In this document: positions 26,003 to 33,928 of the stretch, in pieces
Numbering within the stretch: the stretch's first letter is position 1
How the letters are laid out: each line of letters starts with the position of its first letter
From: Planctomycetota bacterium
Lineage (GTDB): Bacteria > Planctomycetota > PLA2 > JAEUHO01
Assembly (NCBI GenBank): GCA_020631815.1
Contig: JACKGW010000008.1
Coordinates: 62,001-126,000 of the forward strand
DNA: 64,000 nt
Reading direction: 5' to 3'
The notes under the pieces: generated by a model
Told to the model about the DNA's origin: nothing
The model's database searches: none
Seen by the model: only the letters and a program-made list of their open reading frames with translations
Position numbers and translations under genes: made by a program

Positions 26003-27357
26003 GGCGTCACCCCACGCTCCGGCATGACCCGGCTCATCTGGGAGCGCGCTCCGTCGAGGCGGCAGCGGACGAGCTGGCCCGCCTGCCCGCGGCGCGCCTT
26101 CGCCAGGAACCACCACACGGCCTGGCGGTCCGTGCTCTCCCCTGTCTTGCAAGGGTCGAAGCCGAGGACGATGTGCGTCGCGTCCTGCTCGATCTGACCC
26201 GTGCTCCGCAGGTCGGTCATGCGGGGGCGGCGGAGCTTCTTGTCGTCCTGACTGTGGCGGCGCAGTTGGTGGAGGACCAAGAACGGAACGCGGGCATCCA
26301 CGGCCAGCGCAGACAACGCCTTGGTTGCGTCCGTCGCCCGTTCGTACTCGGTCTTGCCGCGACCGTCGAGGCAGCCGAGGTAGTCGACGACGACGAGGGC
26401 CGGTGCCTCTCGCTTCACGTCATCGAGAACCCGCGAGCAGAAAGCCTGGGCGTTTCGAGGGGCGCTGTCGTGCCAGATGATCTTGGAGTGCGCCTTGACG
26501 TAGCGGGCGCCCTCCTCCATGGCCGCGAGCTCGGCGTCGTCGTACGTGCCGCCGACCCTCTGCGGGATGCTGGACTCCATGTGGACGAGCTTGCCCGCCA
26601 CGTTCTCGGTCGTGTCTTCGAGTAGGTAGAAGAGCACCGGCCGGCCGCTCGCGATCGAGGCGCGGTACGCGATGCGCAGCGCCAGCGTGGTCTTCCCCGT
26701 CCCTGGGGAGGCAGCCAAGATCGCGTAGTCGCCGGGCCGCAGGACGGATCCCGAGTTGTCCCACTCCGGGAACTCCCAGCGCACCGTGCCAGCCTGATCC
26801 TGTTTGGTGCGGAGGCTGGCCAGGTACGAGTCAACCGCGGCGTCTCCACCGACGCCACCGGACCCACCCCCGGCGCCGACGAGCCCCTCACGAAGAGCCT
26901 GTAGGCGTGCGCCTCCCTCTTCCCACGTCTCCGATCCAGATGCGACGGCTCGGGCGATCAGAGCCTCTTCGCGGGCGACTCGGGCGGCGCGCAGAGCGCG
27001 TAGCCACCAGCCGAACTCCATCGGCGACGGCATCCACGCGGCGTCGAGCACGGCCAGCACGTCGGCCGGCTGGACCCTCGCCATGCGGCAGATCAGGCCC
27101 GGGTCTGCTACGGCCTGTCCGGCGTTCGCCGCTTCGATGAGGGCCTTCCACATCCTCCCGAAGGCGGTGCGTCGGAAGTCTTCGGGCTGGCCCAGGTCGG
27201 GGAAGGTGCGAGCCACTCGGGCGGCGTCACCGGGATAGAGCCAGGCGTACTTGACCAAGCCGATCTCGATGCGGACCACGTGGCCTTCGAGCTCGGCGTA
27301 CTCACTGGCCATGCGCTCGATCTCGGCCGCGGTGGCGCGATCCAGCACAGGCTTCAC
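25999..27357 (-). CDS. DnaB-like replicative helicase
   Basis: A 452-aa RecA-fold ATPase expected to unwind DNA for replication of the element. The N-terminal helical domain resembles DnaB-N (LICRMARVQPADVLAVLDA). The ATPase domain has Walker A ASPGTGKTT (216-224), Walker B ALVVVDY (320-326), and downstream HQLRR and RSTGQIEQDATHIVLGF, as in DnaB/KaiC-type helicases. GTG 27357 overlaps the stop of the upstream gene fragment (GTGA), and its own stop overlaps the next GTG. A helicase without a primase points to use of host or helper primase. Confidence 0.88.
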   Translation of the reverse strand: MKPVLDRATAAEIERMASEYAELEGHVVRIEIGLVKYAWLYPGDAARVARTFPDLGQPEDFRRTAFGRMWKALIEAANAGQAVADPGLICRMARVQPADVLAVLDAAWMPSPMEFGWWLRALRAARVAREEALIARAVASGSETWEEGGARLQALREGLVGAGGGSGGVGGDAAVDSYLASLRTKQDQAGTVRWEFPEWDNSGSVLRPGDYAILAASPGTGKTTLALRIAYRASIASGRPVLFYLLEDTTENVAGKLVHMESSIPQRVGGTYDDAELAAMEEGARYVKAHSKIIWHDSAPRNAQAFCSRVLDDVKREAPALVVVDYLGCLDGRGKTEYERATDATKALSALAVDARVPFLVLHQLRRHSQDDKKLRRPRMTDLRSTGQIEQDATHIVLGFDPCKTGESTDRQAVWWFLAKARRGQAGQLVRCRLDGARSQMSRVMPERGVTP

Positions 27358-27898
27358 GACGACCTCCACAGGTTGTGGTGCTCGTGGTCCTCGGGCAGCT
27401 TGCTCGGGTCGTAGGTCGTCGGGCTGAACACCTCTGGCGCCGTCCACTCGTCGAGCCATCGGTCGGGGTTCTTGGCGAAGGCGTCGAAGCCCTGGTTGTT
27501 GTTGACGTTCCAGTCGTCGGCGGCGAATCGGCGGACCGCAGCTGCGAAGCAGGCAAGGCAGAGGTCGTCGTCGTCCGTCTCTGTCCTCTGGACGATCAGC
27601 GCCCACACGCGGCCCGCTGCCGCGTAGCGTTCCGCGCTCGGCTTGTCGGTGATCGGGAGCGCAGGGCACCCCTGACCGTTCTCGTTCCAGGTCTTGACGA
27701 CGCGATCCCAGGGGGCCGTCAGACGGCCGGCTTGGTGGACGGCCTTGGTCCACTCCCAGGGATTGCCGCCCGGCTCTGCAAGCGCGAAGCGAGCACGAAT
27801 CTCCTCCAGGCCCCAGCCGGCTTTGCGAAGAGCGGTCACCTGCTGGCGAGCCACGTTCTTCGAGCAGCCGAGCGTCTCCCGGAGCGTGTCAACGGAAA
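27354..27898 (-). pseudogene. 3' fragment of an IS-interrupted replication-type gene
   Basis: The frame is open from the IS boundary (27898) to the stop at 27354. Near the junction it encodes SVDTLRETLGCSKNVARQQVTALRKAGW, a recognisable helix-turn-helix, and the remaining 160 residues are of unknown fold with a CLAC motif. The first in-frame start inside the fragment is GTG 27854, which would lose half the HTH. Joined to 29440-30076 across the IS, the frame is kept (...CQRDV|SVDTLRE...), so both pieces belong to one gene of about 390 codons. The stop overlaps the helicase GTG. Confidence 0.75.
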
Positions 27899-27919
27899 TG
27901 AGACACCTTGAAACGGGGT

Positions 27920-28933
27920 TTACTGAGCAGCAGCCTCCATCTCGAGGCTGTGCTCAGGTCGGTTGATCCACACCTCGGCCGGGATCGGCGGCGGCGTGGG
28001 CGCGCCGCGCACGAAGCGTTCGGGGTGCCGTACGTAGGCGTTCGCCAGGACGCGCCGGCGCTGCTCCTGCAGGGCATGGGCGCGTCCGGTGTGCACGGCC
28101 TCGGGCGTCATCAGGCCGAGGCCGCAGTGCCGGTGCTCGGCGTTGTAGCGCCGGAAGAAGGCTCCGAAGTAGTCGCGAGCGGCCTGTACGTCCTCGAACC
28201 AGCCCGGGTAGGCGGGCGCGTACTTCACGGTCTTGAAGTGGCTCTCGGAGTAGGGGTTGTCGTCGGAGACGCGCGGTCGGCTGTAGCTGGCGAGCACATC
28301 GAGATCCACGAGCAGCTGCGAGAAGGTCTTGGCGGTCATCGGAGCACCCCGGTCCTGGTGCAGCGTCAGCTGCTCCTTCGCGATGCCCTCCTTCGCACAG
28401 GCTTCGCGCACCAAGCGTCCCGCCAGCGCTGCCGTCTCCCGCTCGGCCACCATCCACGCCACCACGTACCGGCTGAACATGTCGAGGATCACGTACAGCG
28501 GGAAGGTCGTCCACTTGCGGGGTCCGGCGAGCTTCGTGATGTCCCACGTCCAGATCTGGTTCGGTGCGGTGGCTACCAAGCGCGGCGGCTCTCGCCGTGG
28601 ATGGCGCTGCTGCGCACGGCGTTCTCGCACCTCCTCCTGCTCCCCGAGAATCCGGTACATCGTGCGAATCGAGCACAAGTACGTTCCTTCTTCGAGCAAC
28701 GTGGCGTAGATCGCGGCGGGGGCCTGGTCCACGAACCGTTCCTCATGCAGGTGGGCAAGGACGCGCCGCTTCTCCAAGGCGGAGAGGGCCCGCGGCTGCT
28801 GGCGAGCGGGCTGGATGGATCGCACCGGCGGCGGTCGCCGCAAGCGGTACAGCGACGAGCGCGGCACACCGAGCGCCCGGCAGGCCGGCTCGACGCCCGT
28901 CGTCTCGGCGAGCTCTTCGGCGGCGGCGATCAT
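27920..28933 (-). CDS. IS3-family transposase OrfB (DDE domain)
   Basis: The rve/DDE integrase part of the transposase (337 aa from ATG 28933). The catalytic triad is D in WTWDITKLAG, D in LHQDRGAPMT and E in NPYSESHFKTVKY. An N-terminal HTH_21-type region precedes it. ATG 28933 overlaps the orfA stop (ATGA), but the active enzyme is expected to be the OrfAB fusion made by a -1 frameshift at 28987-28994. It stops at 27920, inside the left inverted repeat. Confidence 0.93.
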   Translation of the reverse strand: MIAAAEELAETTGVEPACRALGVPRSSLYRLRRPPPVRSIQPARQQPRALSALEKRRVLAHLHEERFVDQAPAAIYATLLEEGTYLCSIRTMYRILGEQEEVRERRAQQRHPRREPPRLVATAPNQIWTWDITKLAGPRKWTTFPLYVILDMFSRYVVAWMVAERETAALAGRLVREACAKEGIAKEQLTLHQDRGAPMTAKTFSQLLVDLDVLASYSRPRVSDDNPYSESHFKTVKYAPAYPGWFEDVQAARDYFGAFFRRYNAEHRHCGLGLMTPEAVHTGRAHALQEQRRRVLANAYVRHPERFVRGAPTPPPIPAEVWINRPEHSLEMEAAAQ

Positions 28934-29391
28934 GCGCCGTCGTCGTTCTCGAGGTCCTTCAGCGGGATCCCCAGGATCTCGGAGGCTTTTTTTTGGATCT
29001 CGAGGATCGTCAGCGCCTGCGCAAGCTCGCGACGCAACCGGGCGTTGTCCCGCTTCAGCTGCTCGTTCTCCTTCACCACGGGATCGCGCCGCTTGCCCTG
29101 CGGCCCGCGCGGCTTCTTGAGCGCGCCCAGGGCCCCACGCCGTCGCGCCTCCCGCCACTCGGCCAGGTGGGAGGAGTACAGCCCCTCGCGGCGCAGCAGC
29201 GCGCTGACCGCGCCCGACTCGCCGCCGCAGCGGTCCGCTTCCTCGACGATCCTCAGCTTGTACTCGGCGCTGAACTGCCGACGTCGGCCCTTGGCCAGGA
29301 CCTCGGGGTCCGGACGCCGGCCCCGGCCCGAAGGCCCTTCGCTACGCTCCGGGCCTTCGGGCCGGGGGGCTTGCTGCTTCTCGTTCGCCAT
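28930..29391 (-). CDS. IS3-family transposase OrfA
   Basis: A 153-aa DNA-binding subunit. The N-terminal HTH is RRRQFSAEYKLRIVEEADRC to GLYSSHLAEWREARR, followed by a leucine-zipper-like coiled coil (ENEQLKRDNARLRRELAQAL). ATG 29391 is preferred because AAGG lies about ten bases upstream. The A8 run near its 3' end links it to OrfB. Confidence 0.92.
   Translation of the reverse strand: MANEKQQAPRPEGPERSEGPSGRGRRPDPEVLAKGRRRQFSAEYKLRIVEEADRCGGESGAVSALLRREGLYSSHLAEWREARRRGALGALKKPRGPQGKRRDPVVKENEQLKRDNARLRRELAQALTILEIQKKASEILGIPLKDLENDDGA
28987..28994 (-). promoter_or_regulatory. -1 programmed frameshift site (A8-G) of the IS
   Basis: On the minus strand, eight A followed by G. OrfA reads CAA AAA AAA GCC, and the OrfB frame is one base back (CCA AAA AAA AGC). 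This is the classical slippery sequence of IS3-family elements producing OrfAB. Confidence 0.85.
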
Positions 29392-29439
29392 GGAGATCAC
29401 CTTACCGCCCTCACTAAACTCGATGGGGTCGGTGTCTCA

Positions 29440-30076
29440 CATCACGTTGGCACGTAGGGTCCGCGAGGTCGAGAGCGGCTCGCTCCTGCGGAGTCGGTTC
29501 AGCCTTCCCTCGCTTGGGCCTCGGCGTCGGCTCGTCCCCCCGAAGGGGGGTAGGGGGGTCTTCTTCGGACAGGGAGGGCAGGGAAGGGGAGGGAGAGGAA
29601 GGGAGGAGTCCGGAATCCGCGGAGTCGGAGTCCGACTCCTCAAGATCCGGAGTCCGCCGCGGATCCGGCCCGGACTCCGCTTCGGATCCGTCTCGGAGCC
29701 GCTGTAACTCCCGGTCCCAGCGGCGTTTATTGGCGATGCGTGAGGCTCGCTGCCGGACAGGGCGGTTGACGATCCACTGCTGGTGCTCGCTCCAGTCATG
29801 GATGCCGACAATGCCGGCCTTGGAAACGTCAATCAGGCGCATCGACGTGAGGGCTGCGTAGAAGGCCCCGCGCTCTCCGGCCCACTCGGCCATGGCCTCG
29901 ATCTCGGAGGCGTCTGCCTTGCCCAGCTTCCCGGTCGCGTGGTTCTCTGCCGTGTAGGCCCAGAGCGTCACGAGCGCCAGCACACCCTCCGCACCGAGCT
30001 CGGAGCGCAGTCGGCGGGTCTTGAGGTTCCGGAAGAAGCCGATCCGGATGCGGAAGTCACCGTCAGCCTGCGACAT
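29440..30076 (-). pseudogene. 5' fragment of an IS-interrupted replication-type gene
   Basis: Begins at ATG 30076 and runs in frame to the IS edge; read through, it would end seven residues inside the IS. The N-terminal 120 residues (MSQADGDFRIRIGFFRNLK...WIVNRPVRQRASRIANKRRW) resemble phage replication or DnaD/replication-protein-O-type modules. A Ser/Pro/Glu-rich linker and a basic stretch follow. The C-terminal HTH lies beyond the IS at 27354-27898. It starts 3 bp after the upstream HTH gene. Its disruption should cripple replication of the element. Confidence 0.7.
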
Positions 30077-30079
30077 GGC

Positions 30080-30283
30080 CTACTCCCGACCGCCCACGCG
30101 GTGGCGGGCCAAGTAGCGTTCCCAGTCGTCCGCCTTCACGAGGAGTGCTCGGCCGACTCGGTACGCGGGGAGGCGGCCCGACCGGATCAGGTCGCGGATG
30201 GTGCTCGCCGCCAAGCCGTGCGAGTCGGCGAGCTCGCCGATCCGCCAGGCCGTCCGGCGTCCCTTCGGAGGAAGCGCGATCAT
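30080..30283 (-). CDS. excisionase/MerR-type HTH protein
   Basis: A 67-aa protein with a winged HTH of the excisionase family: WRIGELADSHGLAASTIRDL, then IRSGRLPAYRVGRALLVKADDWERYLA, ending in a recognition wing. ATG 30283 overlaps the previous gene's stop (ATGA). It is likely a recombination directionality factor or AlpA-like activator. Confidence 0.8.
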   Translation of the reverse strand: MIALPPKGRRTAWRIGELADSHGLAASTIRDLIRSGRLPAYRVGRALLVKADDWERYLARHRVGGRE

Positions 30284-30459
30284 CGTCCTTCGCCCTTCGC
30301 AGGGCGTAGCGCAGCCACGTCGTCAGGATGAATCCGGGGGTAGCCGCCGGGCGTCCGCCGGACGGGTAGGCGTCCCTCGCGAATCCACCGGTAGACGGTG
30401 CCCCGTGCGACACGCAGCAACTGGGCGACCTCAGTCGGGGTGTGGAGTGTCTCGCTCAT
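30280..30459 (-). CDS. BldC/AlpA-like HTH protein
   Basis: A 59-aa HTH_17 protein: TPTEVAQLLRVARGTVYRWI, REGRLPVRRTPGGYPRIHPDDV. It is the first gene of the leftward operon, starting at ATG 30459. Its promoter should lie in the 252-bp divergent gap shared with the cargo gene, where no clear box is recognised. Paired with the next HTH gene by an ATGA overlap. One of the two is probably the excisionase. Confidence 0.8.
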   Translation of the reverse strand: MSETLHTPTEVAQLLRVARGTVYRWIREGRLPVRRTPGGYPRIHPDDVAALRPAKGEGR

Positions 30460-30711
30460 GCGTTCGAGGATGACCGCTGGCGTGTCTTGGCGGGCGCTGG
30501 CGACACGGACAGGTGTCTTGGGACTTTGTCCCGTCCCAGGTGTGCGTGTGGCGAGCGTTGCGGGACCTGGCGTGGAGGGGATCTGTGGGCACCCACGGAC
30601 CGCGTCCCAAGGCTGCTCGGTCGATGAGGAGGCCGCAGCCTGTAGCCTGTGGGCGGGCCAGGCGCCGCGTGTTCGGGCCCGGCAGCCGCGACGCGGCAGA
30701 GGGGGAATCAG

Positions 30712-31680
30712 ATGCACGCACGAGCAGCCGCACTGGCGCTGTTGGCTGCTGGCCTCGCGGCCGGCGCCGCACTGGCCGGCGAGGACCCGATGGAGAAGGC
30801 GACCGCCGACGCTCAGGCGACGCTGGCTGCGGCGCGTGAGCACATGTCGCAGGCCGGCGAGCGCCTCGGCCACATCAAGGACATCGACGAGAGCCTCGCT
30901 ACCGCTCTCGGCAGCCTCGCCCTCTGCGCGGACCGGATGCAGTCCACCGAGGCTGCCCGCTCCAAGCTCGTGGAGGCCCGCGGGAAGGTCGCGCAAGCCC
31001 GGGAGGTGCTGGCGGACCTCCCCGAGCACATGGAGGCCCTGGAGGCCGCACAGGCCGACCTGATGAAGGTGCAGGGGCAGTTCCAGTTCGTGCAGCAGGC
31101 ACGAGACGCGCTCGTCGACAGCCGCAAGCGCCTGCTCCAGGTGGAGGGACAGCTCGCGTCAGGTCCCGCCGTCAGTTGGAACGAGGCCGCGGCGGCGGCG
31201 CGCAACGCCCGTGACCAGTTGAACGTCCTCGCGGCGATCCTTGAGAGCCAGATCGGCGTCCCGCGTCTCTCGCTCCGAGTCAAGCAGAGTGACTTCCGGG
31301 CGCGCATGAAGGCCGTGCAAGGACGCCGGCCGAACGGGCGCATGGATGTGGTGCAAGTGCGCGACGGTGGCTGGCTCGTGCTGCGGACCCGATGGCGTCT
31401 GGAGAACACCTCGGCGCCCGTCGTCGCCATGCGCTTCCGCGTCGGGCTCAGGACCCTCAAGGGGTGGAGCCACGAGGTGAAGTGGTCGGACGATGGGCGT
31501 GCCAAGGGCGTCGGACTCTACGGCGACGAGGACGTGCCGATCTGGGTCGAGGAGAAGGAGTACGACGACTTCTGGCTCCGGGAGCTCAAGGCTTCCGACG
31601 TCGAGCGCGAGACGCGGATCGAGGTGACTTGGGCCCGGTTCGAGGATGGAACCGAGGTCGGTGTGACGGGGCAGCGGTAG
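30712..31680 (+). CDS. secreted coiled-coil cargo protein of unknown function
   Basis: A 322-aa protein with a signal peptide (MHARAAALALLAAGLAAGAALAG). A long heptad-rich coiled coil (about 30-175) follows, with many Ala/Glu/Gln positions. The C-terminal beta-rich part (180-322; WLVLRTRWRLENTSAPVVAMRF, VPIWVEEKEYDDFWLRELK) has no recognised family. ATG 30712 is preceded by AGAGGGGG. It is the only rightward gene of the element and the outermost gene at the right end, which is typical of accessory cargo. Confidence 0.75.
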   Translation: MHARAAALALLAAGLAAGAALAGEDPMEKATADAQATLAAAREHMSQAGERLGHIKDIDESLATALGSLALCADRMQSTEAARSKLVEARGKVAQAREVLADLPEHMEALEAAQADLMKVQGQFQFVQQARDALVDSRKRLLQVEGQLASGPAVSWNEAAAAARNARDQLNVLAAILESQIGVPRLSLRVKQSDFRARMKAVQGRRPNGRMDVVQVRDGGWLVLRTRWRLENTSAPVVAMRFRVGLRTLKGWSHEVKWSDDGRAKGVGLYGDEDVPIWVEEKEYDDFWLRELKASDVERETRIEVTWARFEDGTEVGVTGQR

Positions 31681-31706
31681 CGCCTGAGAGGCGGGAGCGG
31701 CCCGGA

Positions 31707-32013
31707 TCATGCCTCACGGCGTCGGGTCAAGTCAGCGGTGTTGCGTTGCAGCAGCCGGAGACCAGCCAGTAGTGCCCTCGCAGCCGCGATCAAGGGTCCC
31801 GGATCCGCCGCCCCCCCGGCCTGCCGGAGCAGGGCGTCGGCCAGGGCCAGCGGGTCCGTCGGGACACCTATGGATGGGCTAACTTCCGGGCGCTGCGGCA
31901 GAGCCAGCGGCAGAGTCGGCTCGGAGTGGCCCCTGAAACTGGCCTCCGTCGGCAGACTGTAAATCTGCTGGCTTAGCCTTCGGCGGTTCGAATCCGTCTC
32001 CCGCCACCATCCC
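31707..32013 (-). pseudogene. stranded C-terminal extension of the integrase at attR
   Basis: On the minus strand the frame that encodes the integrase tail in attL (WWRETDSNRRRLSQQIYSLP) also occurs in attR, then continues for 80 codons (TEASFRGHSE...DLTRRREA) to TGA 31707. The last 50 residues look like amphipathic helices (DPLALADALLRQAG, LIAAARALLAGLRLLQ). If the element circularises, this stretch joins the integrase in frame to give about 507 aa. In the integrated state it has no start of its own. An unrelated gene remnant is the alternative. Confidence 0.6.
31951..32013 (+). other. attR, 63-bp repeat of the tRNA-Tyr 3' part
   Basis: Identical to 23763-23825. It contains the 3' 59 nt of tRNA-Tyr but no acceptor 5' strand or D arm, so it is not a functional tRNA. 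It marks the right boundary of the element. Confidence 0.93.
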
Positions 32014-32053
32014 CCTCCTCGTCGGGGCTGGTGCCTTTCGCAGACGCCGCGCC

Positions 32054-33829
32054 TCAGCGGCCTCCGCCGGCCTCGTCGGCCGTGGCGCGGCGCAGCGCCT
32101 CGAGGGTCCGGCGCACGAGGTCGTGCAGCAGCCAGGCCAGGCCGAAGGCGACCACGCCCAGCAGACCGAGGACGAGGTAGACCGCCTGCTCGTCGTGCGG
32201 CATGAACGTGTTCGCCACGACCGAGACGAACGGCACGGCCACGCTGGCCCCGAAGCAGACCTGCGCGCGGCGTTGCAGGCGCTTGGCCGCTGCGTCGGGC
32301 CACGGCACGGGGCGTGGGGGAGCGAGCACGGGCGCGAGGGCGCCCACGACGATCACGGTGGCTGCGTTGAAGAACGCCCCCGTCGCGGCGAGCACGCCGA
32401 ACAGCGTGTTGCTGACGACGAAGTGGCTCCACGCGGCGCCGCTCACGTCGCCGCCCTCGAGGCTGCGCCAGACGGGGAACGCCAAACCGCCCAACACCCA
32501 CAGCGGCAGGACGACGCAGGCGGCGCGGCGCGGGAGGTCAAGCGCCGTGGCCACGTCGCCGGGCGCCACGGCCTGGCCGGCGATGTCAGCGCGCACGGCG
32601 CGCGCGAACGGTCGCGCCAGCCACGCCAGCAGGCCCAGGCCGAATGCGTAGGCCACGGCGTTGACGAGGCCCACCTGTTGCTGGAACGACCCCCAGGCCG
32701 GGTCCTTCTCGATGACGGCGCGCAGGTTGTAGAGGACGTTCAGCGTGCCCAGCACGACGCTCGGCAGCGCGATGGCTGCGAGGAGCGCGGTCGTGGGGTT
32801 GCGGCGGACCAGGCCCGGCCATCCACGATCCGCTTGCTCCACCAAGCGCTCCACCTCGGGATGAAGCGCCAAGCGCAGGCGACGCGCCAACGTCGCGCCG
32901 TCGGCCGGGCGATCGCGCGGCTCGTAGGCGAGCGCCGCGCTGATGGCCCGCACGAGCGAAGGTGGCGTGCCTGCTGGCAGCGTGGGGCGTGCCGCCTGAC
33001 GGCGGTCGTCGAGCAGCTGCTCCACGAACGGACGCCAGTCGCCGTCGCGCGGCGGTGTGCGTTCCGGCCACGGCAGCTCTCCGGTCAGCAGCTCCACCAG
33101 GAGCACCCCGAGTGCGTAGAGGTCGGCGCGTCCGTCCATCTGCGCGGCTTCGTCGTCGTGGAACGGGCTGAGCGCGCGGACCTGCTCCGGCGCCATGTAC
33201 GCGACGCTGCCACCGAGCGTCTCCTCGGGTGGTGCGTCGGCCACGGTCTCCGCGTAGGCGATGTTGAAGTCGGCGAGCTTCGGCACGCCGTTGGCCGCAA
33301 GCAAGACGTTGGCCGGCTTCACGTCGCGGTGCAGGACACCCTCACCGTGCGCGTGGTGGAGCGCGTCGGCGAGCTCGGCGCCGAGCCGCGCGACCGTGCG
33401 TGGCCAGTCAAGGGCCGCCAGCTCACGGCGGACCAGGCTGTCGGCGGGCGGACGCTCGTTGCGACGGGCGAGGGCCTCGTCGATCGCGCCGAGGAGCAAG
33501 CCGCCGTCACGGTCGCCCGGGGCGTGGGCCCGCACGCGGGCGATCACGTCGTCGAGCGTGCCGCCCGGTACGACCTCCATGTAGAGGAGCCGCCAGTCGC
33601 GCCCGGCGACGGCGCGCTGGTCGAACACGCGTACGACGTGGGGGTGATCGAGCTGGGCGAGCGTGGCAGGCTCGTGGCCCTCGTCGGCGCTGATCTTGAG
33701 CGCCACCATGCGCTGCAAGCTCGCTTGTCGCGCCAGCCACACGTCGGCGAACGCGCCCTGACCGAGGCGCTCGACGAGCAGGAAGTCATCGACGATCGCG
33801 CCGGGTTCGGGCAGGTCCGTAGGTCGCAT
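32054..33829 (-). CDS. membrane Ser/Thr protein kinase (Hanks type), DFN variant
   Basis: A 591-aa protein. The N-terminal kinase domain (about 16-330) has glycine loop LGQGAFADV, lysine K45 (VALKIS), catalytic loop HRDVKPANVLL (HRD 167-169) and YMAPEQV, but the metal-binding motif is DFN (187-189) instead of DFG. The Asp that binds metal is kept, so activity is likely. The C-terminal half holds about six TM helices (from about 350) and no PASTA domain. Planctomycetes carry many such membrane kinases. It starts 99 bp from the divergent FMN-enzyme gene. Confidence 0.9.
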   Translation of the reverse strand: MRPTDLPEPGAIVDDFLLVERLGQGAFADVWLARQASLQRMVALKISADEGHEPATLAQLDHPHVVRVFDQRAVAGRDWRLLYMEVVPGGTLDDVIARVRAHAPGDRDGGLLLGAIDEALARRNERPPADSLVRRELAALDWPRTVARLGAELADALHHAHGEGVLHRDVKPANVLLAANGVPKLADFNIAYAETVADAPPEETLGGSVAYMAPEQVRALSPFHDDEAAQMDGRADLYALGVLLVELLTGELPWPERTPPRDGDWRPFVEQLLDDRRQAARPTLPAGTPPSLVRAISAALAYEPRDRPADGATLARRLRLALHPEVERLVEQADRGWPGLVRRNPTTALLAAIALPSVVLGTLNVLYNLRAVIEKDPAWGSFQQQVGLVNAVAYAFGLGLLAWLARPFARAVRADIAGQAVAPGDVATALDLPRRAACVVLPLWVLGGLAFPVWRSLEGGDVSGAAWSHFVVSNTLFGVLAATGAFFNAATVIVVGALAPVLAPPRPVPWPDAAAKRLQRRAQVCFGASVAVPFVSVVANTFMPHDEQAVYLVLGLLGVVAFGLAWLLHDLVRRTLEALRRATADEAGGGR

Positions 33830-33928
33830 CGTGGGTCAGGGAATCCTACGTGAATGCAGCGGGACGGCGGCGCGCCCCCGGGGCCGCCGCATGACCGCTC
33901 CGCGGCGCGCGCGGGTAGGCTCGGGGCC

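Larger units (their letters stand above)
27899..29439 (-). mobile_element. IS3-family insertion sequence
   Basis: A 1541-bp element with ends TG...CA. The outermost inverted repeat is TGAGACACC, and inner similarity includes GTTTA[CG]TGAG, present at both ends. It carries orfA and orfB with an A8 slippery run, as is usual for IS3. No target-site duplication is visible (left flank ...ACGGAAA, right flank CATCACG...), so one flank may have changed since insertion. Confidence 0.92.
23763..32013. mobile_element. integrative element in tRNA-Tyr (candidate phage satellite)
   Basis: About 8.25 kb between two 63-bp direct repeats. Most genes run leftward as a tightly overlapped set: two HTH proteins, a replication-type protein (split by an IS), DnaB-like helicase, small CxxC protein, small-terminase-like HTH protein, RHH regulator and integrase. 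One secreted cargo gene runs rightward at the right end. No structural, portal, large terminase, relaxase or type IV secretion genes are present. This gene set recalls phage-inducible islands (int, regulator, excisionase, replication, terS-like). The satellite interpretation is an inference. Confidence 0.85.

Noticed and set aside
31951..32009. Second tRNA-Tyr
   Set aside because: It lacks the acceptor 5' strand and D arm; it is the att duplicate of the 3' part.
32014..32501. Minus-strand frame from 32501 reading into attR as one gene
   Set aside because: It is antisense to the kinase gene; only the part left of attR looks like protein and it belongs with the integrase frame.
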